Below are positions 1 through 12,564 of a stretch of 64,000 bases of DNA, in pieces. The notes under the pieces are model-generated. The model was not told the origin of the DNA, did no database searches, and saw only the letters and a program-made list of their open reading frames with translations. Source of the DNA: Lingula anatina (lineage: Eukaryota > Brachiopoda > Lingulata > Lingulida > Lingulidae); NCBI RefSeq assembly GCF_001039355.2, contig NW_019775472.1, positions 1 to 64,000 of the forward strand, given 5' to 3'. The position numbers were made by a program, and so were the translations under genes. Every line of letters starts with the position of its first letter. The first letter of the stretch is position 1.

Positions 1-1857
1 TAGAAATAAACAACTAAAAAAATCATTGGCCACACTGCAGGGGATTGGGATAATTTCACTGCATGTAACTCCAGGTTAATAGCAATGACATGTGCTATAC
101 CATGGTTATGCCGTGATGTGTATTCATAGTCGTTTACTTGAAGACAACTATCTTCAACACGTTATAATCGAACATCTTTTATGAATAGTATAATAATAGG
201 ACGATTTGGGATATATCCAGCTGATGCAAATATGCCAGAAGCTATATAATTGAAATATTGAAGGTATCAACAAGACATGACGCCATTAACATTAAGCTAA
301 CACAAAAGGCGATTATTAGCAAATAATTGTACTTGAACGATGCTCTAAATAAATTACATTTTTTTGTTTTGCAAAAATTGTGTGGACTTTATTTTCTATA
401 GACTTTATTTTTACTAATTATGGGCAATGTTGATGCTTCGGTTTTTTTTTATTTGAAACTAGTTTCTTTTTATTTCTAGGACATCCATGATCCGGTAAAA
501 TAATAGGGAAAAACTGAACACCCATAGTTACCGAGAGGAAGGTTGGAATGTTGCCAGACGAGCCCATGCCCTTCTCTTAATCAAAGTAAAGAAATATTTA
601 TTGCTGTTCAAATTATTCTCAATTGTCTTTTATGTATTTATGAAGTAATTCATTTTCTTTTGATTAACCCCTTAATGTGACAATTAGTTTATGATGCTTA
701 GCACATTCCAGCATATTGGTGCACTCTCCTCCAACGTGTCACTATCAGTACATTGTGTTTGTTGTGATGACAAATTGTGTCCATTGTCCATTTTTTTATT
801 AGCGCATTTCGAAAAAGTCGTTTTGCTGCAGGACACGTCTTGGATATTGTGATTAGTCTTATTGATTAACGTCAAATATAACGCCTGTGTTAGTGGATTT
901 AAAAGAAAAAGAATCTTAATGAGTTCGACTAAAAAAATCCTTCAGCGTTTTAACGCATTTTAAAATTGCATTTTGTTTACTGAAATGTGTCCAGGGAAAA
1001 ATGCAATAGAAGTATGACATATGGAAGCACAAAGACCTTCGGGTCATTCCAAAAATAACAAATCATACATGAAAAATATTTTCAATTTGACTTAATCTAT
1101 ATCCAATATATCGAAATATGGAGGTTTTATAATTTTTCAGGTCGTTTCTGTGCATTTTTATACTTCGATTATCACACTTTCCCTTCGTTACCGACAATGT
1201 TTTTTTATTTCCCTTTTCATTTTGTTGCCACCAATGCCATGAAATTGTAAACAGTACTGCCATAAATGAGGGTAAAGTGTTTTTTATTTGGACAAACACA
1301 TGCGATAAATTTATGCATGTATATACTGGATAAGAATTCTTTAGACTTTTTAGTATAACGTATTGTGTTTAACTGGAGCCTAATTGCAAAGCATATTTTT
1401 GTGATAGAGTTTGTTAGCATTCTGTCGCAGCTAACATGCTGAGCATCCACTCTCAGTATATTGTTAGTTTAACTGCCAATGATTCATCACAATGAAAATG
1501 TAAAATGTTATTTAGAAAGAAAGATTTCTCGTTTTATTTCTCCTTTTAACCATCCAGCCTAATAAAAAAGACACTAAAAATTAAGTAGAACATCGATTTC
1601 TTAATTAATTAAAGGGATAAAATCAATATTAAGAGAAAATATATCGTGACCGAAGTATTCGATGCAGACATAAACTGTTCAGCTCTCCATCCCGTTCTTT
1701 AAAAAGTCAGTTTCGTATGTAAGTGTTTATTCTTAAAGCTTGTTTTATGTAAAAAAATATCAGCCACATTAGGTGTTTCATACACCTGCGGCACAATGTG
1801 TTCGACTAATTTAATGTCATACATCATCAGTCTTCATTTACTTAAGTGTTCACAGTT
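1..1857. other. 3' flank of gene A, noncoding
   Basis: AT-rich DNA downstream of gene A. The open frames are short and have no recognisable motif. About 1690-1857 is loosely similar to 18880-19304, the matching flank of gene C (shared tgtccgttcttta-like and cacattaggtgttt-like words), but far less than the exons are. Confidence 0.6.
1726..1731 (-). promoter_or_regulatory. Possible polyadenylation signal of gene A
   Basis: TTTATT on the plus strand reads AATAAA on the minus strand, about 130 nt beyond the stop codon of gene A. AT-rich DNA gives such words by chance, so this is tentative. Confidence 0.35.
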
Positions 1858-2428
1858 TTAGCCAACGAGAAGTTCCGACAATTTCACTCCTCCACTACAC
1901 TTCCGGTTCCAGAAAGTCAATTTACCAATGCCAGACACGTCCTCCGAGTTGCAGCAGAGATACGCCTCTGATGCGTATGTACTTAGCTCGTCCCCGCAGT
2001 CCTCCCCGGGATTATAAAACACTACCACTCTCTTCCCTGGGGGGTCAATGTGATGGTTGTACGTCTCGCACATGATCTGACCCATGGTTTTGTAGACTTG
2101 GTCATGGGCCGAGTTCTCCACCAACAGCTTGGTCTCGAACCCTAGGGTGTCACCTACGATGATCCTTGCTAGGCGTTCGCAGTCGGTAGGGCAGCTACGG
2201 AGCACCTTGAGGCACGTGAGGAGGTCCTCTCGGCTGCCAATGGCCTTGCGTCTTCGCAGTGTGTTGTAGAAGTTGGGGTACTTGTCCGTGATGACATAGG
2301 CGGCGCTTTCGTTGCCATACATGTCTGTAGCCCACAAAGTCTTGTGGCCGTAGATCAATGTTGGGAGGTCAAATAAGATAGGACCTTGAGCGGTGCTGTT
2401 GGTTTCAGCTCTAAGTCGGCATCGGCAA
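1858..2428 (-). other. Exon of gene A encoding the ten-cysteine C-terminal module
   Basis: Last exon, 571 nt, entered in phase 2. The ten cysteines fall as C-x-C at the start, TCL, RSC, TDCERLA, IMCE, DCG, CC and KC. Blocks shared with the B/D version include PTLIYG, TCL[KR]VLR, DCERLA, PGKRVV, FYNP, CC and a final WN..C. Two NxS/T sites (NST, NES) lie near the start. I do not recognise this as a named domain. Confidence 0.85.
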
Positions 2429-5400
2429 CTGTTTAAAGAAAGGACAAAGGGACCATTTTAAATAGTAGAAGTTATAACTATATCATGAAAAGTTGCCTGT
2501 ACAATATACTACCAGTCATACTGGTTGTATGGCATGTCAAGCTGGAATAGCAAAATGCCTACATGAAGGATAACTTTCTCTTACAAGTGTACTTTTTAAT
2601 CGAAATATTCTTGTTCAGCAATTGAAATATATAGAAGAAACATCAAAGACGAATGCTTTTTACAAAGTTCTGAAAAAAGATACATACTGCTAATTAGAAA
2701 AAAAAACTGATACTCACTGTCTGGTGTTTTTGTCTATTGGCCTTTCATCTATAATGATAAAATGAATATGTTAAGATGAATACTAATATAAGATTCAACT
2801 GTCTAACTGCCCTCTTGATATCCTGGATTTAACAGCGAAATTTTTATGATAATGATTTGACCATGCAGTACCCGTAAATACAGTTCAAATAATAAAAAAA
2901 GTTTTTTCAAACTCTTATAAAAATGTAAGAGCGTTTGAAATAAAAGCTCCCATTACCATGGCAATTAAACCCATCTCCAGCATAGCCCACGTTGCACACG
3001 CATTTAAACGATCCATGGGTGTTGATGCACGTTGCGTGCTGCGAGCAAGGGTTTCTTTTACACTCATTGGCGTCCTGGTCTGAATATAAAAAATAATAGA
3101 CATTAAGTACCACAAAATTAACGCCAATAGTCATTCGACATCTTCCAGAAAATTACGAGTGCTGCGCGGTCACGTGAGTGCCGATGCACTGAATGGCGTA
3201 ACTTGACCCGGTGTGACCTCCAAGTACGGCTTTGTATGAAAATAAATAATAAAATAAAATATATAAACAAAAGAAATCGCAGAACAAGATAAGATTTATG
3301 TGAACACATACCGCAAGTAAGTTTGTCATTCCCCAGCTCCCAGCTGACGGGACAACTGCAGATGGCGCCACTGTTACTATCAGTACAGTTGTGACTACAT
3401 CCGCCATTGTTGATACGGCATGTTCTGACTGGAATTGAAAGAAAATGACGAACTTTTAAATAACAATACATTTTGTCGTTATAATTTTTTCAGTATGAAT
3501 ATGCCAAATTTGACAGGAAGATTCCATGAATTCTGTGTAAATTTAAAAGGACATTTTTTCTTTTCAATTACATGATAAAGTGTATGTAGATGTCAACAAT
3601 ACAACATTCAAGTGAATGTGCTTCGTTCTTGGACTTCTTGGAAACTACACGTTATGCGTAAGCGTACTTTTATTTAACATAAAAGTTTCTTACTGCATGT
3701 TTGGTTATCTTTGGCTAACACGAGGTTAGCCGGGCATCCACAAGTTATTGTCCCCTTGTCGTCTGCTTTGCAAAAATGACTGCAACCGCCATTTTGATGA
3801 AGACATGGAGTCACTAAAATGGAATGTATTGATATAATTATTTTACACGGGTATAGTTTGTCATAGGCCTGTGGAATTTATGCTAAAGATATTGTCTTTA
3901 ATCGACTTAAAACTAAGTACGGGATAACGTTGGATCTGTCTTTGCGATATTAATATCATGTCAATTAATCATTCGTTCCATATGCTGTTCATTAGGTAAA
4001 AACTAGTTATGGGATGTAAAACAACATGCACATTATATTATGTTGTGTGCTCGCCTTTATCCTAACTCAATTCACAGCCAGAATGAACCTGTAAACGCCA
4101 TGTACAGTATGTACTTGTACTGCCAGTAGTACATACATGTACAACTTAAATGAATTCGCTTGAAATAATATGAGCCTTACATGTGTGTGTATTTATCGGA
4201 AGTCTTACCGCAAATCTTCTTGTCTTCCGCCAGAACTAGACCGGACGGACAGCTACATGTGACTGTAGCATTCACGTCACTATGGCAATTGTGACTACAC
4301 CCACCATTGTCTATGTCACATGGAAATACTGTAAATGAAGGCAACGTGGTGATATAACATAGGAGAGTCCAGGGATAAGTGGGTGTGGATCATTTTAGTA
4401 AAACTCATATTTGTCTTTTATTAATGGTACGTGACCAAATATGCTGAATGAATATCTTCAGGCACATATTATTTAATACAGTAATTTACAGGTACTTAGC
4501 ACATGTAGAATATATGGCATGCGTACATACAGGTACGTATAGGGCCTACACTTACTGTTTACTGAGTCATCAACTGGATATACTGCTATAAGACAGATAC
4601 GCAGAGGAGTTCCCAAAGTATGTCCAGAGTGCTCGCATGTTATACATGTCGTCACAAATACAAGAAACCCAAGCACAACGATATCTCTTACCGCACGTGT
4701 TCTTGTCCTCCGCCAGCACCAGGTTGCTAGGACACGTACACACTGGGCTCCCTTTGTCACCAGTACAGCCGTGAGTACACGTACTGTTTAGACAGGGGTC
4801 GCTGGTGTCGGTCACTGAAAATGTTGAAAAATATTTATGTATTCCTGGACCTCAATGGCACACATGGTAGGAGAACTTTAATTAAAATGGACATATTTCG
4901 ATTAAAATCGTTCTCATGTACATTTTTGGTCAAAAAGGTTGTCCTACTTTGAACCTATGTGCTTTATTAACAAATGATCCCCTCAGAAATGTAAATTGCT
5001 TAATTTACACAGTGTTTTTTATTCCAAATAAGGGACTTATGATACAAAACAAAAAAAATACAAAATACCAATGAAGATTTCCATATTTTATACCATACCA
5101 TACCATACAATCCATATTTATTCAAGCTAAATGAAAGGTCTACCACAATATTTAGTGACATACGTAGGAATTAATTAGGTACATGTAAATATAATTGTCT
5201 TATTCTTATAAGTACAAGAGTACATGAAAAAAAAGCACATTGAGGTGACATTGTTAAAGGGATAATAACTCTTCGTTTTGGCCAAAAAATGAATTTTCCT
5301 GGAGTAAACAACAATTTTTCCATACTTACCAATGGTTAATGAATCCATTTTTACATTCAAAGTTAGTCCCTGTTTTTTTTTTTTTTTCTAAATAGTTTGT

Positions 5401-7990
5401 TTTTTCGTTATAATCTCTTGAAAGGTTGTAACAGAGTATAACCATCACGTGGAGGTCACGTGGTCTAAAGACAAGCTCAGATATCAGAATAATAGCTATA
5501 ATTGCCGTTTTTGTGGTAAAACAGAATATATTATATTTCTATGAGTTGTTCACAGTGTTTTTATTGTTAAATATATGTATAGATCTCATCTGAAGAGTTA
5601 TTATCCCTTTAAACTCCTTAATAATATACAGTAGTAGTTGTATTAATTTTAATTGTACGCACCTCCGCAAGTGTTAACATTGCAGTAACTCCACTGGAAC
5701 TGAGGGAACTTGTACACATAGTATCCGCCCGGACATTTCCGCACCATGGCGTAGTCAAAGGTGGTGTAAGTGTTGTCGTAGCAGGTACAGCTGGAGCTGG
5801 AAGACCGAGTGCAGATTTTTCTTTTGACGATGCCGTCCTTCACAGTTGGATGACCGCCATATAGCCACCGTGTTCTATCACCTCCGCAATGATACCAGTC
5901 CACACACTGAAAAAAAAAAGAAAATACATTAAATGTTTATAAAGCACATATTCCTGGATGCCATCTTCCTCAACAACGAGACTTATGACCACTGTTATTA
6001 TGATTAAAAAACTAACACATTTTTCTTGAAAAATATTTTTCATTAAATTGATCCCCAGAGACACAGTCGTTATATTTGTGTGCACTATTAAGTTAATCAT
6101 CGTTTAATTGTTAAATGAATAAATAAACTTTAATGTTTATCTGAGAGTTAAGATGGTTATTGCATTTACCTTGTCTGCCATTCGGTTCCCAGCCCCGTAC
6201 ATATATCTGTACCAGCCTTCCAAACTTCCAATGTTATCACAGTACTTATCAGATCCATAACGTGCGTTTCTCCAAGCTTGATCTAGTAGATTGTACTTCT
6301 TACATGGATCCACTAAAAATAGGTATTACATAGATAAATAAATGGGTAAATTAATAATTCAACTTATCACAAATGCACCAGTAATATCACAAGATAAATT
6401 GGCACACGTTCGGTAGGGATAAGCAAAATCTTGACAAAATGTGTGTTCAATGCAGATTTACCACACGTTCTTTGGTCTTTGTCAAGTTCCATATTTGCTG
6501 GGCATTCACATGTTCGGCTTCCAGGCCCAGCTGACCGGCAAGTGTGTGTGCAGCCGCCATTATCAACTGAGCAAGGGGAAACTGAAACATGACAATGAGG
6601 TTAGTTACAGTACAACATAAATGAGAATAACGTGGTCGCTATGCTATCATTAAATCTCAAAGGCGAAGGACTGAAAATAGTTTTATTCTAATATTAAACT
6701 TTGGTATTTTTGTCGATCCTATTTCCCTATAGTCCTTTTAATACCAATTCATACAATGTATTCATGTGGGATACTTACCACAACTTTGTTTCTGGTTCGA
6801 ATTAAGCACATTAGCTGGGCAAGTGCATTGAGCTTTCCCATTCTGGTTCACACAGCCGTAAGTACAGTTGCTGTCCAGGCATGGGTCGCTTGTGTCTGTC
6901 ACTGAAAGATTTCCATATAAAATATTATACAGCGCAAATCGCCACTTAATTTACGTAAATCTACTTGATATTAGACATGTAAAAGGAACATAATGATAAA
7001 CTGCATTATATCAGATGCACGTTGAATCTAGCCTACTTCAATTAAATTGTCGCTTTAGAAACATTCTTATCTAAGACGTACCTCCACAAAATGCTCTATT
7101 GCACAAGTTTTGCAGAGAAGGCAACTTGTACACATAGTATCCGCCAGGGCATTTTTTGACAGAGGCGTACTCATAGTTTTGAAGATGACCATGGTTCGAA
7201 CTGGTGGCACAAGTAGATGAATAATATGTGCACAAACGGCGCTTCACGATTCCATTAGCAACCTTTGGGTGGCCGCCTGTCAGCCAGATTGGATATGTCG
7301 TCCCGCACCTACTAGTTGATGGGTACTAAATCATGAAAATATGAATGAATTGCGTTTTGACATCACAGGGTATGAGTTAATGGGCTAATTTCTATGATAA
7401 AATGTTGGGTCTTATACATTGCATAATGATAATATAGTCACTATTGGTAAATATGTAGTTTTTACGAACGCTTACCCCTTTAGCAATAAAGATGAAAAAA
7501 AAACCCGAAACTGAAAGTGTCAGCTTACCGTATCTGGCATCTTGTTCCCAGCTCTGCCCATGAAGCGATACCAGCCATGCCACTGGCGACGGACATCACA
7601 AAAATACTTTTGTCCATAGTTGATGTTCCTCCACTCATCTGTTATTGGTTGATAGTTGTGGCATGGATCCGATTCTAATTAAATACAATCAGTTTTGAAT
7701 ATAACACTACTATAACCATGGTACGTTTTTTTAAATAATATACTTTATTTAGGTATACTGACAAGAGTTGTAAGGGATAATTTGATTAAAAAAAGAACAC
7801 TGTAAGACTACCCCATACGACTTAGATAAGCAAAATTTTTATCAATATTCTCTTCCTTAGATAAAGTATTTACTAAATCATAGAAGTGTCAAAGCGCCTT
7901 AAGTCTTTGATTCCACATCGCCTTACCACTAGCATATACACATGCCGATGTCCACCACACAAATATGAGAGTAAGGAGCTTGAAGTTCAT
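1858..7990 (-). CDS. Gene A: secreted D8C/EGF protein with two D8C domains and a ten-cysteine C-terminal module (14 exons, 762 aa)
   Basis: Exons that join in frame: 7990-7927, 7674-7529, 7325-7082, 6901-6779, 6581-6462, 6312-6170, 5906-5663, 4814-4692, 4328-4209, 3813-3694, 3428-3312, 3079-2957, 2748-2718, 2428-1858; all introns are GT-AG. Residues 1-21 form a signal peptide (MNFKLLTLIFVWW start). D8C-1 spans 22-151 and D8C-2 233-361, both with the uromodulin/GP2 signatures WYRF/WYRY, GGHP, GIVKR and CPGGYYVY. EGF repeats lie at 152-192, 193-232, 362-402, 403-442, 443-482 and 483-521; a calcium-binding EGF (DQDANEC, CxNxxxxFxCxC) at 522-562; a linker; then the ten-cysteine module 573-762. 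Module-bordering introns are phase 1, as in shuffled extracellular exons. It shares a 199-bp promoter gap with gene B. No ZP, TM or GPI signal is visible, so it is probably a soluble secreted or matrix glycoprotein. Function is unknown; extracellular binding is inferred only from the module types. Confidence 0.9.
5254..5612. mobile_element. MITE-like element with about 20-bp terminal inverted repeats, in intron 7 of gene A
   Basis: The left end reads ttaaagggataataactctt and the right end gaagagttattatcccttta, an almost exact inverted repeat enclosing about 320 bp with no coding sequence. Flanking bases fit a TTAA or TA target duplication. A related copy in reverse orientation lies at 27578-27906, sharing the terminal part and the stretch around tccaaaaaa. 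The transposase family is not assignable by eye. Confidence 0.65.
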
Positions 7991-8189
7991 TTCTAATAGC
8001 AGTTTAAACAGCAAAATGCTCCTGTGAGAATTGCTCCCCTTTTTAAGATAAAAAATTGACCAATGAAAAACCGTGTTGAATCACGATGCGTGAACACCAG
8101 TGGCACCTGCATCTGATTGGATGAAAAGTGTATAGATATAATGTGCACTGGATTATTCGCTTGAAAATTGTAAAGAACCCACCAGCAGT
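7991..8189. promoter_or_regulatory. Bidirectional promoter region of genes A and B
   Basis: 199 bp lie between the two divergent start codons. A CCAAT box on the plus strand (8060-8064) and an inverted one, ATTGG (8116-8120), face each other. A TATA-like word, tatagatataa, at 8131-8141 suits gene B; an AT-rich ttttaagataaaaaatt stretch at 8041-8057 could serve gene A. Both 5' UTRs must be short if transcription starts here. Promoter function is inferred from position and motifs. Confidence 0.6.
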
Positions 8190-11100
8190 ATGTTTCTCTT
8201 ACTTGTGATTTTATCCACAGCGTTTTCTGAGGCAACACCAGGTGGTAAGTGCTGGGGACTCGTAAATATGCAGTACAAACAATATTAAGTAAAAGAACAG
8301 TTAAATAGAGAGATGTATTTCTTGGACCGTTAAACATAAGGGTGTAGGGGCATAATGCACTATCATCTTTTGTTTCAGTTGACCCCTGCCAGGACTATGT
8401 GGAACTTGATGAAGCATGGCGAAAGACCAGCTTCAGTAGTTCATATTATGCACAAGAGACAGGAATGACCCTTGACTGGTTCCGCGTTACTGGAGATGCT
8501 GGAAATAAAGTTGCAAATACGGTAAGATTAAACACAAAATATTAGGCTTAAATGGCTTTTCTAAAATATATGAGGTCGGCTGATAACCGATATCAAGAGG
8601 AATTCAAATTCAAAACCTTATGCAAAATGCAACTTTATTATACACTCGTGTAAACCAGCGTTTACAAGCATAACACGGTTGCCATACTGTTGGTCTTTGA
8701 AACATGTATCTGTCACCAGCCACTCACATAGCAAACTATGGTGAAAGTGGTCAATCATTTGCGTAAACACCGCAACAAAAAGTACAAAAGTTAGTTTTAT
8801 TTAGTACAAAATTTAGTTTCATTTTGGCATGGGTAAAAATTGATTAGTTGTGACTTTACGCATCAATCGTAATGTTAATCAAAATAAAATGAGGAGTAAA
8901 TGTATAAATACGGTTTGTTACTTTCTAATGTTCTGCTTTCAGTATTTACTACCCCATAGCTATAATTTGTTTAATTAATTTAAGTGTCCAAGTCAAAGTT
9001 ATTGCGGCGTTTATTACCCTATGTGGATGTTAGGGGACCATCCCACGGCAGCAGAAGGAATAGTAAAACACACGCTGTGCTCCAGGATCTCATCTAGCTA
9101 CTGCTGTCACACCCCGGGGGAATCGTCTAATGTCAAAGGAGACGTCATCTATGTGAAGAAGTGTCCTGGGGGATATTACGTATATAGAGTACCAAATTTG
9201 AAATTTGCGTGGACGTATAGGGCGGTCTGTTCAGGTAAACATTAGGAAAATAAGAAAGCATACGTTCATTACTCTGATTCACAAGAAACAATTCACTTGA
9301 TATTTATTAGGTAGGCCTACTTATGACGCACAGTGTGTTGATATAACATAATATAAGATAGTCTTTTCATTTATCTGTTTACATGAAGTGCGCAAACGTT
9401 CAAGGCACACGCACGTTCATTTATATACTTATTGCAGTGAAGGACAGCAGTGACCCGTGCCTGGACAGTAACTGTACATACGGCTGTGTAAACAACAATG
9501 GGAAGTATGAGTGCACCTGTCCACCTGATATGGTCAAGTCTGGGGACAACTGTGGTCAGTTACATTGAATTATATATGTCATATATGGGTGTCTAAACGT
9601 ATATTGAAAGTGATAACAAAATACGTTAAAAATAAGCTAATTTTTGTCATCTTTGCGACTGTATTAAGGAAAACATTGTAGAATACTAAGCCATTGTGTT
9701 TTTGTATTTATTTTTATTATTATTTTTTTTTTGTTATATTTGGTTCTGGTAATTCTTCTTAGGACTTATAAAGCGAAAAAATTGTCGTATATTTAATGTC
9801 ATGAATCATTGATTTTGTTTGCTACTTAGAACATTTACACAATGGATAATGATAGCCAAGCAGGATGGCAAATATGGTCTTATAATTATGAGGGCATCAT
9901 CAGTCTGTTCGATTTTTACTGCGTGTCTCCGTTTTCTAACTTTTACATTCTTCGCCGTACTAGTGTTGCCGTGCCAAGTCGACAACCCTGGCTGCAGCCA
10001 TGAATGCGTCAACCAAGCTGATGGCACAGCTTCTTGTAGTTGTCCATTTTACCTGACACTGGGCGCAGACAACATTACTTGCAGTGAGTAGAAAGGTTTA
10101 TATATACATATGCACTAGTACCATTTTCATGATTTAAATCTAAAAATCGAGAATTGCATATTCTGAGAATTTTGACTCATACTCAAACGTGTTTTAAATT
10201 TTTACAGTAAGCAAGTGCCAGACCAACAATGGCGGTTGCAGTGCTTATTGTCACGAAGACGGACAAGGCGATGTCGCCTGTAGTTGTCCGGCAAATCTGG
10301 TACTCGCCAGCGACAGGAAAACGTGCAGTATGGACATTCACATATAGTTCAATGCAATATGTTTAAACTTCTCATAAGATATAATTTAAGTCACATTTTA
10401 TTCAAAATAAAAGACTTCTACGTCTCTATCAAAACTTATCTCTTAGTCTCTCAGCAAATTGACGAAAAATGTTTTTTTCGGACTTACTTTCCATATTAAT
10501 CTTTCAAAGCATAAAAATCTCACGTTTTTGAGTGATTCAGTTTTGAAATATGGATAAAAAGTTTGGCATTTAAGTCTACCAAACGTTTTTAATTTTTTTC
10601 TCCAGAAACCTCTTGCACTATTAACAATGGCGACTGCAGTCACGTGTGCAATGACACAGACAGTGGTGTCGTCTGCGATTGCCCTCAAAACTTGGAAATG
10701 GGAGATGATGGGAAAACTTGTGGTATATATTATAGCTGGTTTAGTAATCAAGCTTTCTACATGTACCTACGAGAACACATGATATTGAAACATAAAAACA
10801 ATAATATTATTTTTAAATTAAATTTTTCTATTTTTGTTGAAAAATTACCGAATTTACCTGTTTTTTAAACCGCGTGTAAAATGGGGTTTATATTTATTCT
10901 AGACAAAGACGTGAACGAATGTCAGAACCAAACTCCGCCATGTTCCAAATACGCTGATTGCACCAATACGTTCGGGGGTTACACTTGTACCTGCAAACTC
11001 GGATATTTTGGGGACGGCTTCCAATGTTTAGGTAGGACGATAAGTATCATAGGGCTTACGTTATCAAAGCAATATACAAGTAAAAGAGACACGCTAGCTC

Positions 11101-12096
11101 ATGTTCTTTATAACAAAGATAAAACATATTGATTTTTCAATGTGAACTGTTGCCGTTTTCAATATACTACCAATAGAAGTTACCGATATTTCCCTCAATA
11201 TCTCTTTCAGAGGAGAAGGCCACTGACCCAACAACCAAAAGGTGAGATGAGATCATTTTAAAACGATTCAGTTGTATCATAAGTATATAATATCTCGTAT
11301 ACGTTTAGTACACAATGTATTATACCTGCTATGATACTAGAGATGAATAACTACATACTGCTCTTGATCAAAAGAAATAGTGGTGTTGGATTAGTTCAAA
11401 ATAAGAAACCGTCATAAATTGATGGAATAGTTAAATAGTCTGAGATGTCAAGCTTATTTCAAAAATAGGTTGGGTTTTGGCATACGTATCGTAACCTGAT
11501 AAAATAAACAGCCATAGATTATCAACAATAATATTTGCAGATGCGAATGTCGTATGAGGGCAGAGATAAACAGCACGTCTCCCGGGGCCATACTTTACGA
11601 GTTCCCCACCCTAATCTACGGATTTAAAGGGGTTTGGGTACTGGAGCGCAACGCCACCATCCCTGTCCCGGTTACTGACCGCTTCCCAGATTTCTACAAA
11701 ACCCGGCTGGTGCGACGTGAACTAAAGTTACCCGATCTGTACACCTGTCTACGCGTCCTTAGAGACTGTCCTTTTGATTGCGAGAGATTGGCTAAGATAA
11801 CCTTAGGCGACGAGGGGATTGCCAAGAAATTTCCGGTTAAGAACTCTGCTGGCGTCGATGTTAGGAAGTCTTTGGGACAGATTTCTTGCGAGCGTTTCGG
11901 TAAAGATTTCCTTACCCCTGGCAAACGTGTGGTGACATTCTACAACCCCCCTCGTGAGTGCGGCAAAGAGGCGTCTACCCACGCATTTGACCAGCGTCTC
12001 TGTTGCTCCAATTATGATGTTTCTTACATCGGCTCTTTTAACGCCTGGAACCATAACTGCACCAAAGGAATGTCAATTACCGATATATTTGGTTAA
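8190..12096 (+). CDS. Gene B: secreted D8C/EGF protein with one D8C domain and a ten-cysteine C-terminal module (10 exons, 545 aa)
   Basis: Exons: 8190-8244, 8379-8521, 8985-9234, 9438-9554, 9964-10083, 10208-10327, 10606-10722, 10903-11031, 11211-11241, 11541-12096. They join in one frame with GT-AG borders and end at TAA. A short signal peptide (MFLLLVILSTAFSEA) is followed by one D8C domain (residues 19-149; motifs WFRVTGDAGN, GDHP, GIVKH, CPGGYYVY), four EGF repeats (150-188, 189-228, 229-268, 269-307), a calcium-binding EGF (308-350; DKDVNEC, CTNTFGGYTCTC), a linker and the ten-cysteine module (361-545). Exons correspond one to one with gene A except that the second D8C-EGF-EGF cassette is absent. 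The D8C lacks two cysteines found in the full ten-cysteine version. It diverges from gene A across 199 bp. The paralogue is gene D. Function is unknown; no membrane anchor is seen. Confidence 0.9.
11541..12096 (+). other. Exon of gene B encoding the ten-cysteine C-terminal module
   Basis: Last exon, 556 nt, entered in phase 2, stop TAA. The same ten cysteines as gene A are present (CEC, TCL, DCP, DCERLA, SCE, ECG, CC, NC). NxS/T sites are NST, NAT and NCT. Only about half of the residues match the A/C version, yet all cysteines and the PTLIYG, PGKRVV and FYNP blocks are kept, which marks a folded domain. Confidence 0.85.
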
Positions 12097-12217
12097 ACTG
12101 TAAATGACGTGTGTTCTTTTTAAGTATGCGAGATGAGTATAGGTGTTTTTCGGTCGTCACTGTTTAATAGCATACAAAGATGCATTTTATATAAAAAGTT
12201 GGAAATAGTTGTTGCTG

Positions 12218-12223
12218 ATTAAA
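12218..12223 (+). promoter_or_regulatory. Possible polyadenylation signal of gene B
   Basis: ATTAAA lies 122 nt beyond the stop codon of gene B, followed by a GT-containing stretch. It is the common variant signal; tentative in AT-rich DNA. Confidence 0.35.
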
Positions 12224-12564
12224 GTTTAGGCTGTATGCTTAACAATATATTAGATTAATTAGTTTGAAAAGAAGGACATGATATCCACGCAGGTGACCGT
12301 TCATTTACTAGAAGTTTAGGGATGGACCTAATCGTTTATTTTGATACTGTCACAAAACGCCGTGGCATAATAATTTTGAAAAACTCATCAATTATTTGTT
12401 ATAATCATAAATTGAGTATTAAGCTTGCCTCAGGTTAGTTAAAGATAGTTTTTAGGATATAGTTTTGGTTTTCTATACATACATGTATATAAAGGCGTAA
12501 GATAATAAGTTGAGATGGTAATTGATTGTCATATAAATTAATGAAATAACAAAATGGAAATTTC

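Noticed and set aside
7993..8337. 114-codon minus-strand open frame just upstream of gene A
   Set aside because: It overlaps the promoter region and the first exon of gene B antisense, and has no similarity to the C/D counterpart. The gene A signal peptide starts at 7990.
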